NCBI GenBank assembly: GCA_030141605.1
Contig: JAQGDQ010000237.1
Location: forward strand, 119,501 to 183,500
Length of the DNA: 64,000 nucleotides
Direction of reading: 5' to 3'
Origin: Tubiluchus corallicola
Lineage: Eukaryota > Priapulida > Priapulimorpha > Priapulimorphida > Tubiluchidae
This document shows, in pieces, positions 40,072-50,523 of this stretch. The notes beneath the pieces are model-generated. The model was not told the DNA's origin. It saw only the letters and a list, made by a program, of their open reading frames with translations, and did no database searches. How positions within the stretch are numbered: position 1 is the first letter of the stretch; each line of letters opens with the position of its first letter. Both the position numbers and the translations under genes were made by a program.

Positions 40072-43000
40072 TTTAACTACCTGATTCCCCGACCCATTTT
40101 CCTATTAAAAACTTCTATAACATTTATAAACCGATCGGTAACGTCTTGTCTGCGCAGATAAGACTTTGATTTTCTCGCTACTTGGAATTTTGAGAATGTT
40201 GAAATTTTATTGTGGAAAGTATTATGTCAGAGAATAATGATTTTCTATCAACCTTTCAAAAAAGTCACGACCTAAGCAAAGTTTGTTCACTTTTGATCTA
40301 ATGTTTTATGATATAGTCAAAACATCAAAACTACCAAACTCTTGAACTCTTGACAGTGTTAATTTTTGATGTGCGTCTTGAATTCAAGATAGCAATGGTA
40401 ATGTCATTTTCGAAAAATGCCTAAGGTTCTAGCATTTACGAAGGATCATCTTTAAACCTTACAGGAATATACTAGAGCATCAATTGGAAGAATCGCCATT
40501 TTGAATTTAAAACGATATAATGACATCATTTTCGAAAAAGCCAAATGCTTAGCTAATTCGAAACAATTGTTGTCACGATCTGTATTTCGAGTTGAAGATG
40601 GCGGAGATAACGTAATTTTCCAAAAAAGCTTAAGACTCAGCCAATTTGCAACGAATCGTCATGAGTAGAAATGAACTAGAATGAACTGTGCATCGACTGA
40701 CAACGTCTAGTTTTTGATTAGCCATCAATGATTTCCGAATTCAAGTTAGCAACAATGACATCGTTTTTAAAAAAAGTCCATGGCTCTATCAGTTGGCAAT
40801 GGATCATCATCAAACTTAATAGGAACACACTAGAATGAAGTTTGCACTGACAGAGTCGGATATTCGGTTTGCCATCGCGAATTCAAAATGGCGGCATTGA
40901 CGTCGTTTTCTAAAAAAACCTAAAAACCAAAACGTAAGCTTAAATCTGCAAACGAACGAAGTAGAACGAATATCGCATCTCTTGGCTGAACCAGGTTTTC
41001 GAGTTCTCCAGTTCAGTGAGTCTCTCGACCAAAAATTCGAGTCGAACTAGTATCCTCGCCTAGCAAAAGGTTATGCTACACTCTGACACCAGTGTGCTAT
41101 GTACGAGAGATATTATAGAATTATATTCTATTATAATTATAGGTGTTTTTTAGACTAGAAATCATGAAAGCCCAAAGCTTCAGAAATAGTTCTGAATACT
41201 GTACTACGTTTTCTGTTCTACCAACTACCTGAAACACTCCAGGTACTTCTCGCGTTACTGAATTATTGTAATAATTTAATGACTTCGTTTAAATTCTGCA
41301 TTTTCTGGTCTTAATACTATATGTCCTCACACCACTGTTTAAAACTGTTTTGACTGTTGGCCATTTTGAAAAAAAGTAGTAAGTTTGTTGTTGCTGTCAG
41401 TTCTCTTGAGTCTGGCAGTCTACGGTAACGGTCAGTCATCTTTTAACTATACCTCTTGTGTTAGGGCCAGTTAGACTCACACCAGTCATACTATAAAATA
41501 TTTACAACTCCGTGTAAAGGTAAACTCCCATTTTCATCTATGTGATTTATAAACACTCTTATTCTTATTATTCTTATAAACAGTCTTAACCGTTAAATAT
41601 CTGATGGATTAAATGTTTGAACTAGCTGTGAATATTTGTGTGCATTCCTTCATACGTGTGAAATATGTATGGCAGCTGTCTGCGTACGGCCTGATGGCAG
41701 ATGCCATCGCTTTTCTATAATACTATGGAGGAAGCCAAACGTCTATTTCAATCAAGTCCACTCTAATGCAGACTATCCCAGTCCAATCCTGCTCAATCCT
41801 GTTGCAGAAATATTCATGAGAATTAGTAAACAAATTTACTATCATATCTTACTGAAGAATAGGTTGATTGGTTGAAAATCTTGGAGGGTTCCTGTCCATG
41901 CTAGACATTTCGATGGTCGAATTTACGTTTTCTAGTCATTCAAATGAAGGTGTTCAAGCTGCTCTGTGAAGCATCAACGTCAAAGGAATGGCGCAGCTCA
42001 TAACAGGCTAAGACACAACCTAGATTAAAGAGAATATGCCAGTACGGTATTTAAGCCATTGGTTTAAAGACGTAGTTAATTTGGTGCCAAGAACGTCAAC
42101 CTAGAAGTTTTAACATTCCGCGTTTTTCCTCATAAACCCAAAACAGTGGGGTTAAACACTTCGCGTATTTTTGAAGGCCATCATATGTGTAGGCTCTTCA
42201 TATTATTCGCAAAGTTGTCATGCTTTTCATTTCTGTCGTAATTTTTCAAAACAAAAGTAGTCTCTCAAGTTTTTATCAAACCCACTTTTGTAGTATGCCG
42301 CAAGCTATCCAAGTACTTTCAGAATTTTTTCTTGATACTGCATATATCGTTAATTTTCTTTGTTACACAAACCTTATTAATTTTTACGTCATAGTTAAGT
42401 CATTTTTTTGTTACCAATAATATTTTGCGGACACTATATTTTCTTAGTTTCATCACTTCTTACAATATTAAACATTCTTCCTACCATAACTGCTGGTGGG
42501 AATAAATTTCTCTCGTATTTCTTGTATTAATTATACAAATTAGAAGATACGTTCTGTATTGTTTTGGAAATTTCCATGCACATAATTTGGCAAACCCTGC
42601 ATGGCAACTACCGATGCAGATTTTTAATATTAATTTCGAAGACGAAGTAATGTCACATACAAAGTAGGAATCTCTTCACAATGTTGTCTTCTAGTATAGC
42701 ATTTTTATAGTATAAAATGTAAAAAAGATAAGTTATAATCAAGTAGAGTCAGAATCTATTCCGTACTATCTATGTCCTAGTAGCTGCTACAAATTTTGTA
42801 TATAAAACTTAGCTTTACGTAAGGTCAAATCTATTTCAGTCGAACCTTATTAATTTATTTGTCTTAGTTATTTAACTATCTATAATTATAATACAAAACC
42901 ATAAATTTAATTTTGGTAAAAAAAGTCCATTAAGAACTATATTGGACCGTGCTATAAGTTTGTCTATTTACAACTTATGTCTCTATAGATGCAAAACATG

Positions 43001-43393
43001 GTGTAATTACAATCACTACTTTGTAATTATAACACCAGCGATATATTGACAATATTATGCATAGAGATTTCAGTTACAATTGGTCACTTACCATGTGCGT
43101 CACAATGGTGCAAACAAATAACTTAAGCACAGGAATTCTGAGCCCACGTAACAATAACTCCTCAAAAGTTAAAATAAAGTCCAGCAAAGAAATTATTACT
43201 TCTGGCTGTCGTCTGTTAAAAGAGGCGCAAAGAGAAGGAAAAATAAGTAGAACTCGTCAGTACATTTGCAATAATTCTTGTTTCGCTGGTTTAACTTCAA
43301 TACTATATGAGACTTGCTGTCTGTGTGTAGTAGTTTGTTTAACCCAAAATCAGTGAAGAGCCAAGTAACATCGAAACTATACCAAGTTTGAAG
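40072..43393. other. Upstream region of the unrecognised gene at 43394
   Basis: No gene recognised. It includes the degenerate satellite at 40385-40925 and AT-rich sequence. The missing first exon of the JPT paralogue could lie here on the minus strand, but no exon with the right phase was found. Confidence 0.4.
40385..40925. repeat. Degenerate long-period tandem repeat, five units
   Basis: A block like GAATTCAAGATAGCAATGGT, then TGACATC.TTTTC.AAAAA, recurs near 40385, 40500, 40596, 40739 and 40880. Spacings are 96-143 bp. AAACTTAATAGGAA and ACACTAGAATGAA-type motifs recur between the blocks. It is an old, diverged satellite-like array. Confidence 0.6.
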
Positions 43394-46300
43394 ATGGCCG
43401 AGCAAGAGGAAGCCAATGTGACAATAACGGTGAAAGACGCTTTTGAACAAAACGGCCATCGTCCTGATTCTTCTGGCGACAATAAACGGAATGAATGCAA
43501 AGACAAGGTCATCGCTAGCGAAGCTAGTGACCCAACAGTGAATCTAACAGACGCGAAGAGGAAAAACAACGAATCAAGTAAAGTAATGGCATTGAAAGAA
43601 TCGTCAGAGAAACTTAATGCTGAAATGTCATCAAATAATGCTGTGTTGACTCCAGGCGATCATAGGGAAAAATTAATGTCTGTTAAGCAGACGTGTAACA
43701 AGGTACACAATGCAGGTAACTATTGTGACAATCAACTGCACTTAAACAGTCAGGAAACACCAATAAAACATGACGATGAGTTGGTGCTTTCGGATTGTCC
43801 TAATGCACAATTGCAAGGCATTGTTACTGAAGGAAGCACTCCTATTCGTGCACTATTTACTGAAGGTGAAAAAACAGATGATTCCAAAACAAAAACTGAC
43901 CAACCGACCAACAGCCATTCTAAGGAACAGTTCATAGAGAGACAATCGAAAGCACGAACAGACGTTTGTAAGCAATTGCCATCTATACCTTCAGAAAACA
44001 TTAACAGCGTGAAGCTTTTATCAAATTCGCCTACTTGCATCACAGAAATTTCTCTGGAAAACAGACAGGTAATTGGTGACAGCAGCAGTACAGGTGAGTG
44101 CGGCAGCTACAACTGCAATGGAAACGGTGAGTGTGAACCTAAACAAAGTTGCAAGCTTGCAAATGTCAGGGAACACGCAAGCAAAGACGAAAATGTTGCT
44201 GAAAAAACTGCCAATTCCGAACAAGACAAAACAACTTCTGCAACAGGAAAATGCCAATGCAAGGAACAGGAAATGGTAAAAAATTGTGGTAATGATGAGT
44301 CAATGAACAGCGAAGGTGTACGGAAGAAATGTCTCTTGTCTCGTCAAAAACCAGTTCAGACACAAGTGGCGAACGATGAAGTGGAAAATCCATTGTTGGA
44401 AGTTCAGAAAACGTATAAACTAGTACGTGCTCAGGATTTCCATTCTGCTGCCAAAAATGCAATAGCAGCTAGGCTCATAAAGACCCCCACTGGTTACAAA
44501 ATCTTAACCAGAGAAGGAACAACGCCATCAGAAGCAGAGTACATGAAAGTGTTTACAGCTTTTCCGAAACATGAAAACAGCAGTTATGAGACTTCGTATG
44601 TAAGTAGGCCTATCAGCAACAATGAAGCAAAAACAGAAGAAGGTTTAGATAAAAAAGAACTAGTTGCTGATGAAAAGACATGGATGAGCATCCCGGGTAA
44701 TGCAACAAATGTCAATCGATCAGATGATTTGAAAAAGAGAGAAAACACTGAGACACTATATAATGTTTCCCGTACACCCGATTTCCTTAGAACGGAAAAG
44801 GGGGCTCATTACATTGTCGGTTCCAGACAACAAGCGCAAAACTTACCTTTTAGTGCCATCTGCAGTAATTTTAAATCATCGCCAAATTACTTGGGGTGCG
44901 GGTCCCAGGTTCAGGGTTTGTCCCGAGTTGTGTTACAAAACGTCGCTCTTTCTCGCCTCCATGGCAACCAAACAAAAGCTTTCACCGATGTCAAGTCATT
45001 CTGCAATTACTTACGGTCACGCTCTTTCGCAACAACGTCATCTACTGTTGGTTGGTCGCCGTCAGCAACTTCAGTAGCCATGGCAATGGACGCAGAGAGC
45101 ACTGCCAAATCTCGTTCACCGACACCTGTGTTTGACACGCCCGGTCTTATCAGTTCTGTTCAAATTTCGGCCAACAGAATGTTGCACTTTCTGAAAAATA
45201 ATTCGGGACTTGTTTCGGAAGATGCGGACGAAGAACCTTCTAGAAATAAAGTCAAAACAGAGGAAAATGAAGCACAGCAAATCAAAAGAGTCGAAGACGA
45301 AACCGACTCAGAACATTCAGGCCAGAATTCAACCAATGTTCCTCAATCCATAGCAAAAGAAATCAAGTCAATACAAGATAAAAGACAACTGGATTGCGCT
45401 GAAATTACTGCTAAAGAAGCAAAGCTGTTGGCGGCACGCGAACAAAGCATTTCCGCTTTAAAAAAGAGGAGAACTGGCGAAAAGAAAGTGCAGCAGGCTA
45501 CAAAATCACGAATTAGAAAAAAGCTATCTCGGATAGAAGAGGACAAAGCTGCAGTTACAGCTCTTATTGAAGCTGAATTCAGCGAGCCTGGGACTGACTT
45601 GCCTGTATCAGTTGATGTTTCCCCGAGAAAAAAACAAAAGAAATCTTTAGCAAAATCTAATTTAAAGCCTAAAGAGAAAATTCGAGAAACACTTCCTTTG
45701 TTGCTAGATTCATGGGAATCGTAAGTAAAAATCACTGCCTTTAAAATTTGTTTTGCTCAGTAAACATCGTATATGATACAATCAAACCATATTAATTATG
45801 AAAAGTAAAGTCACTAGATATACAAGTCCTACCAAACCCAGTGGCCCAAAGGACAATAAATGATGTACCTGAAGTAGGTTTAAGAAAAATCGCCTTAAAA
45901 AGTTTTAATTACTTTTAGAGCAATTTTAACTGTATATTGTACTCGCTTTGAAAGGATTTTTTGTTTGTTTTCATTTTAAATCTCCCGCAATACTGTTCCA
46001 CCGCGTATTTACATTACGTTATATTAGTACAACGCAAATTAGGGGAAGAAAAGGAAATGATAAATTATGTCCCAAAAAAACTTTACATGCAAAGTTACAT
46101 TGCTTAGCATTGCGTTTACCTGCTTGAAAGACTTATGTAACTAGAAAAGAAAATTATTAATTATTTAAAATGCTTTCACGAATTGGTAAAATGTCGCTGA
46201 CTTACATCCAGGGTGCACCACTCCCTAACCAAAAACGCATTTTTAATCTTATTGACAAGGTACAGTAATTTGAAAAAATACTTAGTGACAAATACTCTGA

Positions 46301-49300
46301 TTATTTTTTCAAACTTTACTCAGTCTTAGCTAAACTTGTTTCAAATGACTTATCGTCTAAATGGCTGCGTCTAACGGTCATCGCAGGAGTTTAAGTTTAC
46401 ATGTTTTGTACAGCGTTACTGCCGACTCAAGCCTTGTGTGCAAAAACACAGTATGCAGGTGGTATAACATTTTAAAACAAATTCTTTAAGCTTTATGTAA
46501 GTGGAGGGTTTTCTTGTGCTTTAAGGCTCGTTTTGTAAAATAAACATCGTGTTACATTGTAAGGTGTAAGGTGGTGACCGCCTAGGAATACCAGGTGCTG
46601 TAGGCTTGCTGGATGCCCACACTGTATCGAGTAGGCGAAGGAGCTACACAAGCAGCCAATGGCTAGAGGGCGGAGGAGGTCAAGTGACCCAATGGCTATG
46701 TGTAGAGGAGTAAAGCTTCCAAATTAGGAGTGGAGCCCCGAAGGCGGACCAGTGCAGCATGCTCACTGACTCCGGCAGCTCCTGCAGCCAACCTGGTGCC
46801 AAACGTAACGCTCCGCATTCCTTTGGACTACACCGGGGAGGAAGAGAGGGGGTTCCTGTTGTCTGGGCAACTCAGGATCTCCATACACCTTGCCCAGGCG
46901 TGCGCCCAGGAGACGTTCAAGGATCGCACTGCTCAGCCACAGTCGACGCTGCAGCTCCATCAATGTGATCAATAACTGACTCTCTTGGCGCACACTCCAT
47001 TGTCTTCCGAGACAGAAGGATGCCAACAACATTGTAAGGTTATAAATGCTGTCACCTGACGGCCATACTTTATCGCTTGTCCTTAATTTGTTAGCTGTGT
47101 GCTTTTAAATCAGAAGCTTTCGCCTTTCTAGTTGACGAATTGGACCTCACGTGATTTCGCAGCATTTACCCGTACATTCAATTGTCGGATGAAACAGATA
47201 ATCGCATCACGTTCGTGATTAAAAAAGTAATTATACCAGGTGGCGCAAAAAAGTGTGCCAAAGCTTTGTACACGACGTCATAATATGAAATAAGGGAATC
47301 AAGTGAAAATTACCATACTGATATTACAGATGCTCATGTACAAACATCAATAAATCTAAATCGGTCCCTTAGATTCCACTAGTAAAAAATAAAAACGGGA
47401 AAAACTTTGTGTGTCGCTATTGCTAAAATTTACAGCAAGGGCTCTATGTATCCACCATTTTCACTGCAAACCAGAGGAAGACGTTTCCTTTAAAGTAAAA
47501 CCGGACCCGATCTTAAACTGTAGGTCAAAACAATCTACGCTCTAAAATATTGAAAGCAACACACAATTTTATAAAAATGACTTACGTGAAATAATTATTA
47601 CCACACAAACAGAATTTCGCGTTCGCGCCACTAGTTCTTCACTGTTACATGCATTCTCTATTGAGGCGGGCACTAGCGCCTGCATTACGAAAGCGCATTG
47701 CATAAAGAAATAGGTGCTGTACCTCTCAGTTCAGATGTGTTAGTTTGTGACGCACTAGACACGTTCGACAGCTCATGTGTGAGCACAGCGGTGAATTTGA
47801 ACTTTACTTTATTTTAAAACTTGCCTAGTTTTACTACCTTACCTTACCTTAGTCCTTCCCGTGCACGGATGCACATTGGGCAGACAGCATTTTCCACTGG
47901 GTTCTATCGGCGGCTTCTCTTTCGATGTTCTCCCAACGTCTGTTCATAGCCCGAAGGTCTTCTTTGACAGATCTGCGCCACGTTGTTTTTGGCCGACCTC
48001 TTTTTCTTTTTCGCCAGGTGGTTCCCAGCGTAACGCTATTTTGGAGTGGCGTTGTTCTGGTAGGCGTAGAATATGTCCAGCCAATCTCAGCCTTCTCTCT
48101 GCGACTAGTTTTAGTACAACACACTGAATCTCTTACAGTAGCACTGCACTTCAATTTTAGCTTTTGTAGCTTGTTTTTGATGCTGAAAATTATGTTAGTT
48201 TGTGGTGTCATCGGCTCGTCCGTCATTAATTTAGTTTTTAATCTACAATTTAATTATCAGAAACGCTTTTGCAGTATTAATTGTGTTAAAATGTATAGTT
48301 TCATCGGATTAGAAAACGAGGTAGTATATAAAAAATCATTCTGTCTTCCTTCAACAGCTAACAGTTTATCACGTCTTTAAGGTTTATTTGGTCCCAGGAC
48401 TCTTTTGAGAATCCCAAGATAATTTTTGTCTTAGTTCCTTTGCATCAAACGGCTGCATCAAAAGACAAATTTTGTCTTTAGTTTATTTGCATCAGACGGC
48501 TGTGTGCGACAGTTGTACACTTTCGCTTTAACGGAATTCCAGATCCACGCTAGTTTCGACGACTTCACAACAGGTGGCAGTAGTGTCAAACATATTTTAC
48601 TTCTGCGAACTATGAATTCTGGGATTCTGCTCTATTTATAACAATAAGCTGGACGTAATTTAAGAGAATTTCGCTTAGGCTACATAGTTTAACCTATTTG
48701 CCCATTTTTACTATTTTAATAAGCCTTTTCACAGTTTCGTTGTGCACACGCGCAGTTGCTGTAATTCAAGGTTAACTGTACTATAGCAACGCGTCTTCGC
48801 GTTTTAACTATAACCGTCACGTGACATGTGGGTAAAGCAAACTCGTCTGCCACAACGGTTGTTTTACTTGGATTTTACTTAATTATACATCAGTCTGTGG
48901 GTAGAATGATTTACTAGCAGGATCCTACTTGGGAACAGGAATAAATGAACTAGGTAAGGATCTAGCTGGCTGTTAAAACTGTTATTATTACAACAGTATG
49001 GGCTGCTTGTCAAGTGCACTCAAATGTGTTATCTGGTACACGTAGCCTTTGACCTTTTCACGATCATCATCAATCGTTGGAACTGTGAAAAGGCTTATTA
49101 AGGAGGATGGTGGATGCTGATGGTGGATGCCGATGGTGGATGCCGATGGTGGATGCTGATTGTGGATGCTGATGGTGGATGCTGATGGTGGATGCTGATG
49201 GTGGATGCCGATGGTGGATGCTGATTGTGGATGCTGATGGTGGATGCTGATGGTGGATGCTGATGGTGGATGCCGATGGTGGATGCTGATGGTGGATGCT

Positions 49301-50279
49301 GATGGTGGATGCCGATGGTGGATGCTGATGGTGGATGCCGATGGTGGATGCCGACGGTGGATGCCGATGGTGGATGCTGATGGTGGATGCCGATGGTGGA
49401 TGCTGATGGTGGATGCCGATGGTGGATGCTGATGGTGGATGCTGATGGTGGATGCCGATGGTGGATGCTGACGGTGGATGCCGATGGTGGATGCTGATGG
49501 TGGATGCCGATGGTGGATGCTGATGGTGGATGCCGATGGTGGATGCTGATGGTGGATGCTGATGGTGGATGCCGATGGTGGATGCTGATGGTGGATGCCG
49601 ATGGTGGATGCTGATGGTGGATGCCGATGGTGGATGCTGATGGTGGATGCTGATTGTGGATGCCGATGGTGGATGCTGATGGTGGATGCCGATGGTGGAT
49701 GCTGATTGTGGATGCCGATGGTGGATGCTGATTGTGGATGCCGATGGTGGATGCTGTCTACAGGTCTGGTGTGCGAGATAAACTGCCTTCTGTACAGTGG
49801 ATGAGACCATTGCCACATACATGAACCGACACCCAAGTTCAGTCAACGTTAAATCATTAATATGTTTACAACTCAAATTTTAATAGACGCATACAGATTT
49901 TATTTTTGAGTAATAATCGTTACTTATGGGCGATAATATCACTTTAACATATCAATGCTGCGAGGCGTTGTCAAGTGCACACAAATGCGTTGTCTGGTAC
50001 ACTTAACCCTTGACCTTTTCACGATCATCTTCAATTATTAATTACTGTGGTGGTTTCGTGGATAAAACATAAAAACAGCTTTTTTGCAGATACTTGAATA
50101 CAGGAACAGAAGCCATGCACGCTGCAGAAGTTGAGAATGGCTTGTACTACAACTACAATGATGAAGCAATGGAACTTTTGCAATCTCACGACAGTTCAGC
50201 GTGGCAAATGGTTGATGAACTCAGTTTATCTTTCCTTCCTCACACTGATGCTTTCTATATGAACAGCATTATTCAGTGA
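43394..50279 (+). CDS. Unrecognised two-exon gene, 838-residue hydrophilic protein
   Basis: Exon 1 is 43394-45720, starting AAGATGG (good initiation context) with MAEQEEANVTITVKDAFEQN. It ends at a perfect donor, GAATC|GTAAGTAAAA, in phase 2. Exon 2 is 50090-50279, after TTTTTTGCAG, and joins in frame (SWES, then YLNTGTEAMHAAEVENG) to end at NSIIQ. Without splicing, the frame would stop within the donor itself. The protein is Ser/Lys/Glu-rich and probably mostly disordered. A small Cys-rich patch lies near residues 230-300 (CGSYNCNGNGECEPKQSC). A better-ordered block near 600-620 contains TPVFDTPGLISSVQISANRM. A charged helical region (about 660-730) contains KKRRTGEKK and RIRKKLSRIEEDKAAV. 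A basic motif, RKKQKK, near 744 could be a nuclear signal. The C-terminus is acidic/aromatic. I do not recognise the family; a nuclear regulator is a guess. The 4.4-kb intron is packed with repeats. Confidence 0.75.
45851..46519 (-). repeat. Dispersed repeat family C, copy 2 (inverted), in intron 1
   Basis: Reverse-oriented counterpart of 39462-40071, with the same landmarks and numerous substitutions and small indels. It begins 130 bp after the exon 1 donor. Confidence 0.8.
46554..47040. mobile_element. Retroposed insert with 12-bp target duplications and a 5S rRNA-derived end
   Basis: Perfect 12-bp direct repeats ACATTGTAAGGT lie at 46554-46565 and 47029-47040. The 463-bp insert between them is much richer in GC than its surroundings. 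Its left end contains the 3' third of a 5S rRNA. The rest, including GGAGTGGAGCCCCGAAGGCG and GGGAGGAAGAGAGGGGG-like stretches, is not recognised. There is no poly(A). The structure suggests target-primed reverse transcription of a chimeric RNA. Confidence 0.7.
46573..46607 (+). pseudogene. 5S rRNA 3'-end fragment
   Basis: GTGACCGCCTAGGAATACC followed by AGGTGCTGTAGGCTT corresponds to the conserved 3' end of eukaryotic 5S rRNA (GACCGCCTGGGAATACC, then GGGTGCTGTAGGCTT), with a few substitutions. Only about 35 of 120 bases are present, without the internal promoter, so it is not a gene. Confidence 0.8.
47480..47600. mobile_element. Family A element fragment
   Basis: TTTAAAGTAAAACCGGACC, then CTACGCTCTAAAATATTGAAAG, share the end-plus-inner-flank layout with the copies at 85-625 and 54596. 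Only one end is recognised. Confidence 0.45.
47832..48226 (-). mobile_element. 3' end of a LINE (reverse-transcriptase ORF tail)
   Basis: The minus frame from 48226 to 47849 contains RRKRKRGRPKTTWRRSVKED-like sequence (as KRKRGRPKTTWRRSVKEDL), then RRWENIEREAADRTQWKM and a short tail. This is the standard end of many invertebrate LINE ORF2 proteins (GRP..TW+R.V..DL...W......A.DR..WK). The 3' tail is a (ACCTT)n repeat on the plus strand (47836-47851). 5'-truncated. Confidence 0.7.
48716..49101 (+). mobile_element. Family B inverted-repeat element, full copy
   Basis: Perfect 19-bp inverted ends: TTAATAAGCCTTTTCACAG (48716-48734) and CTGTGAAAAGGCTTATTAA (49083-49101). The inside is homologous along its whole length to the copy at 17702-18098. 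Non-coding, 386 bp. TTAA at both ends could be the target duplication. Confidence 0.85.
49102..49756. repeat. 13-bp minisatellite, about 50 units
   Basis: The unit is GGTGGATGCTGAT or GGTGGATGCCGAT, with occasional GATTGTGG variants. It starts directly at the end of the family B element. Because no reading phase of this unit creates a stop, long open frames occur on both strands (His/Pro/Ser/Ile-rich on the minus strand); these are artefacts. Confidence 0.95.
49954..50045 (+). mobile_element. Family B element, 3'-end fragment
   Basis: GTTGTCAAGTGCACACAAAT, GTCTGGTACACTTAACC and CCTTTTCACGATCATC match the right part of the full copies. It ends about 45 bp before exon 2 of the host gene. Confidence 0.65.
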
Positions 50280-50517
50280 AGGGATGCTTATGCTTCTTCA
50301 TGTACATAATGTTGTAAGAAACCATTCTGACTGTATATTTATTCTTAGTGCAAAGCAGATATGAAATTCGATTACCAAATTTGTTATCGTTTCAATATTT
50401 CAATATTTCATTGAAGTATAATATTAGTGAATAAGTAAGCGATTCCTAGCAACAAGAGACTTATTAAATGGGTCAAAAAAATTCCAAATATTTTTATTTT
50501 ATGTTTCGCGCAAGGCA

Positions 50518-50523
50518 AATAAA
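50518..50523 (+). promoter_or_regulatory. Candidate polyadenylation signal of the 43394-50279 gene
   Basis: AATAAA about 240 bases after the stop codon at 50279, followed by a TTGTA-rich region. Confidence 0.35.

Noticed and set aside
41453-41489. Candidate first exon of the JPT paralogue on the minus strand (ATG ACT GGT..., donor AGAG|GTATAG)
   Set aside because: The start resembles JPT N-termini, but the exon ends in phase 1 while the next exon needs phase 2; the resulting frame fails two exons later.
44073-44279. Cryptic donors (ACAG|GTGAGT and ACG|GTGAGTG) inside exon 1 of the unknown gene
   Set aside because: The frame continues unbroken for 1.6 kb afterwards and no matching acceptor is evident; kept as exon.
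39462-46519. A single 7-kb transposon with long terminal inverted repeats encoding the 838-residue protein
   Set aside because: The coding gene continues by splicing to 50279, beyond the right repeat, and the protein has no transposase features; two independent repeat copies explain it better.
46763-47032. 89-residue minus-strand frame in the GC-rich insert
   Set aside because: Open mainly because of base composition in a retroposed insert; no recognised domain, and overlapping frames are open too.
48988-49876. 268- and 282-residue His/Pro/Ser/Ile-rich frames on the minus strand
   Set aside because: Produced by a stop-free 13-bp minisatellite; the two frames are phase-shifted readings of the same repeat and run into transposon sequence.
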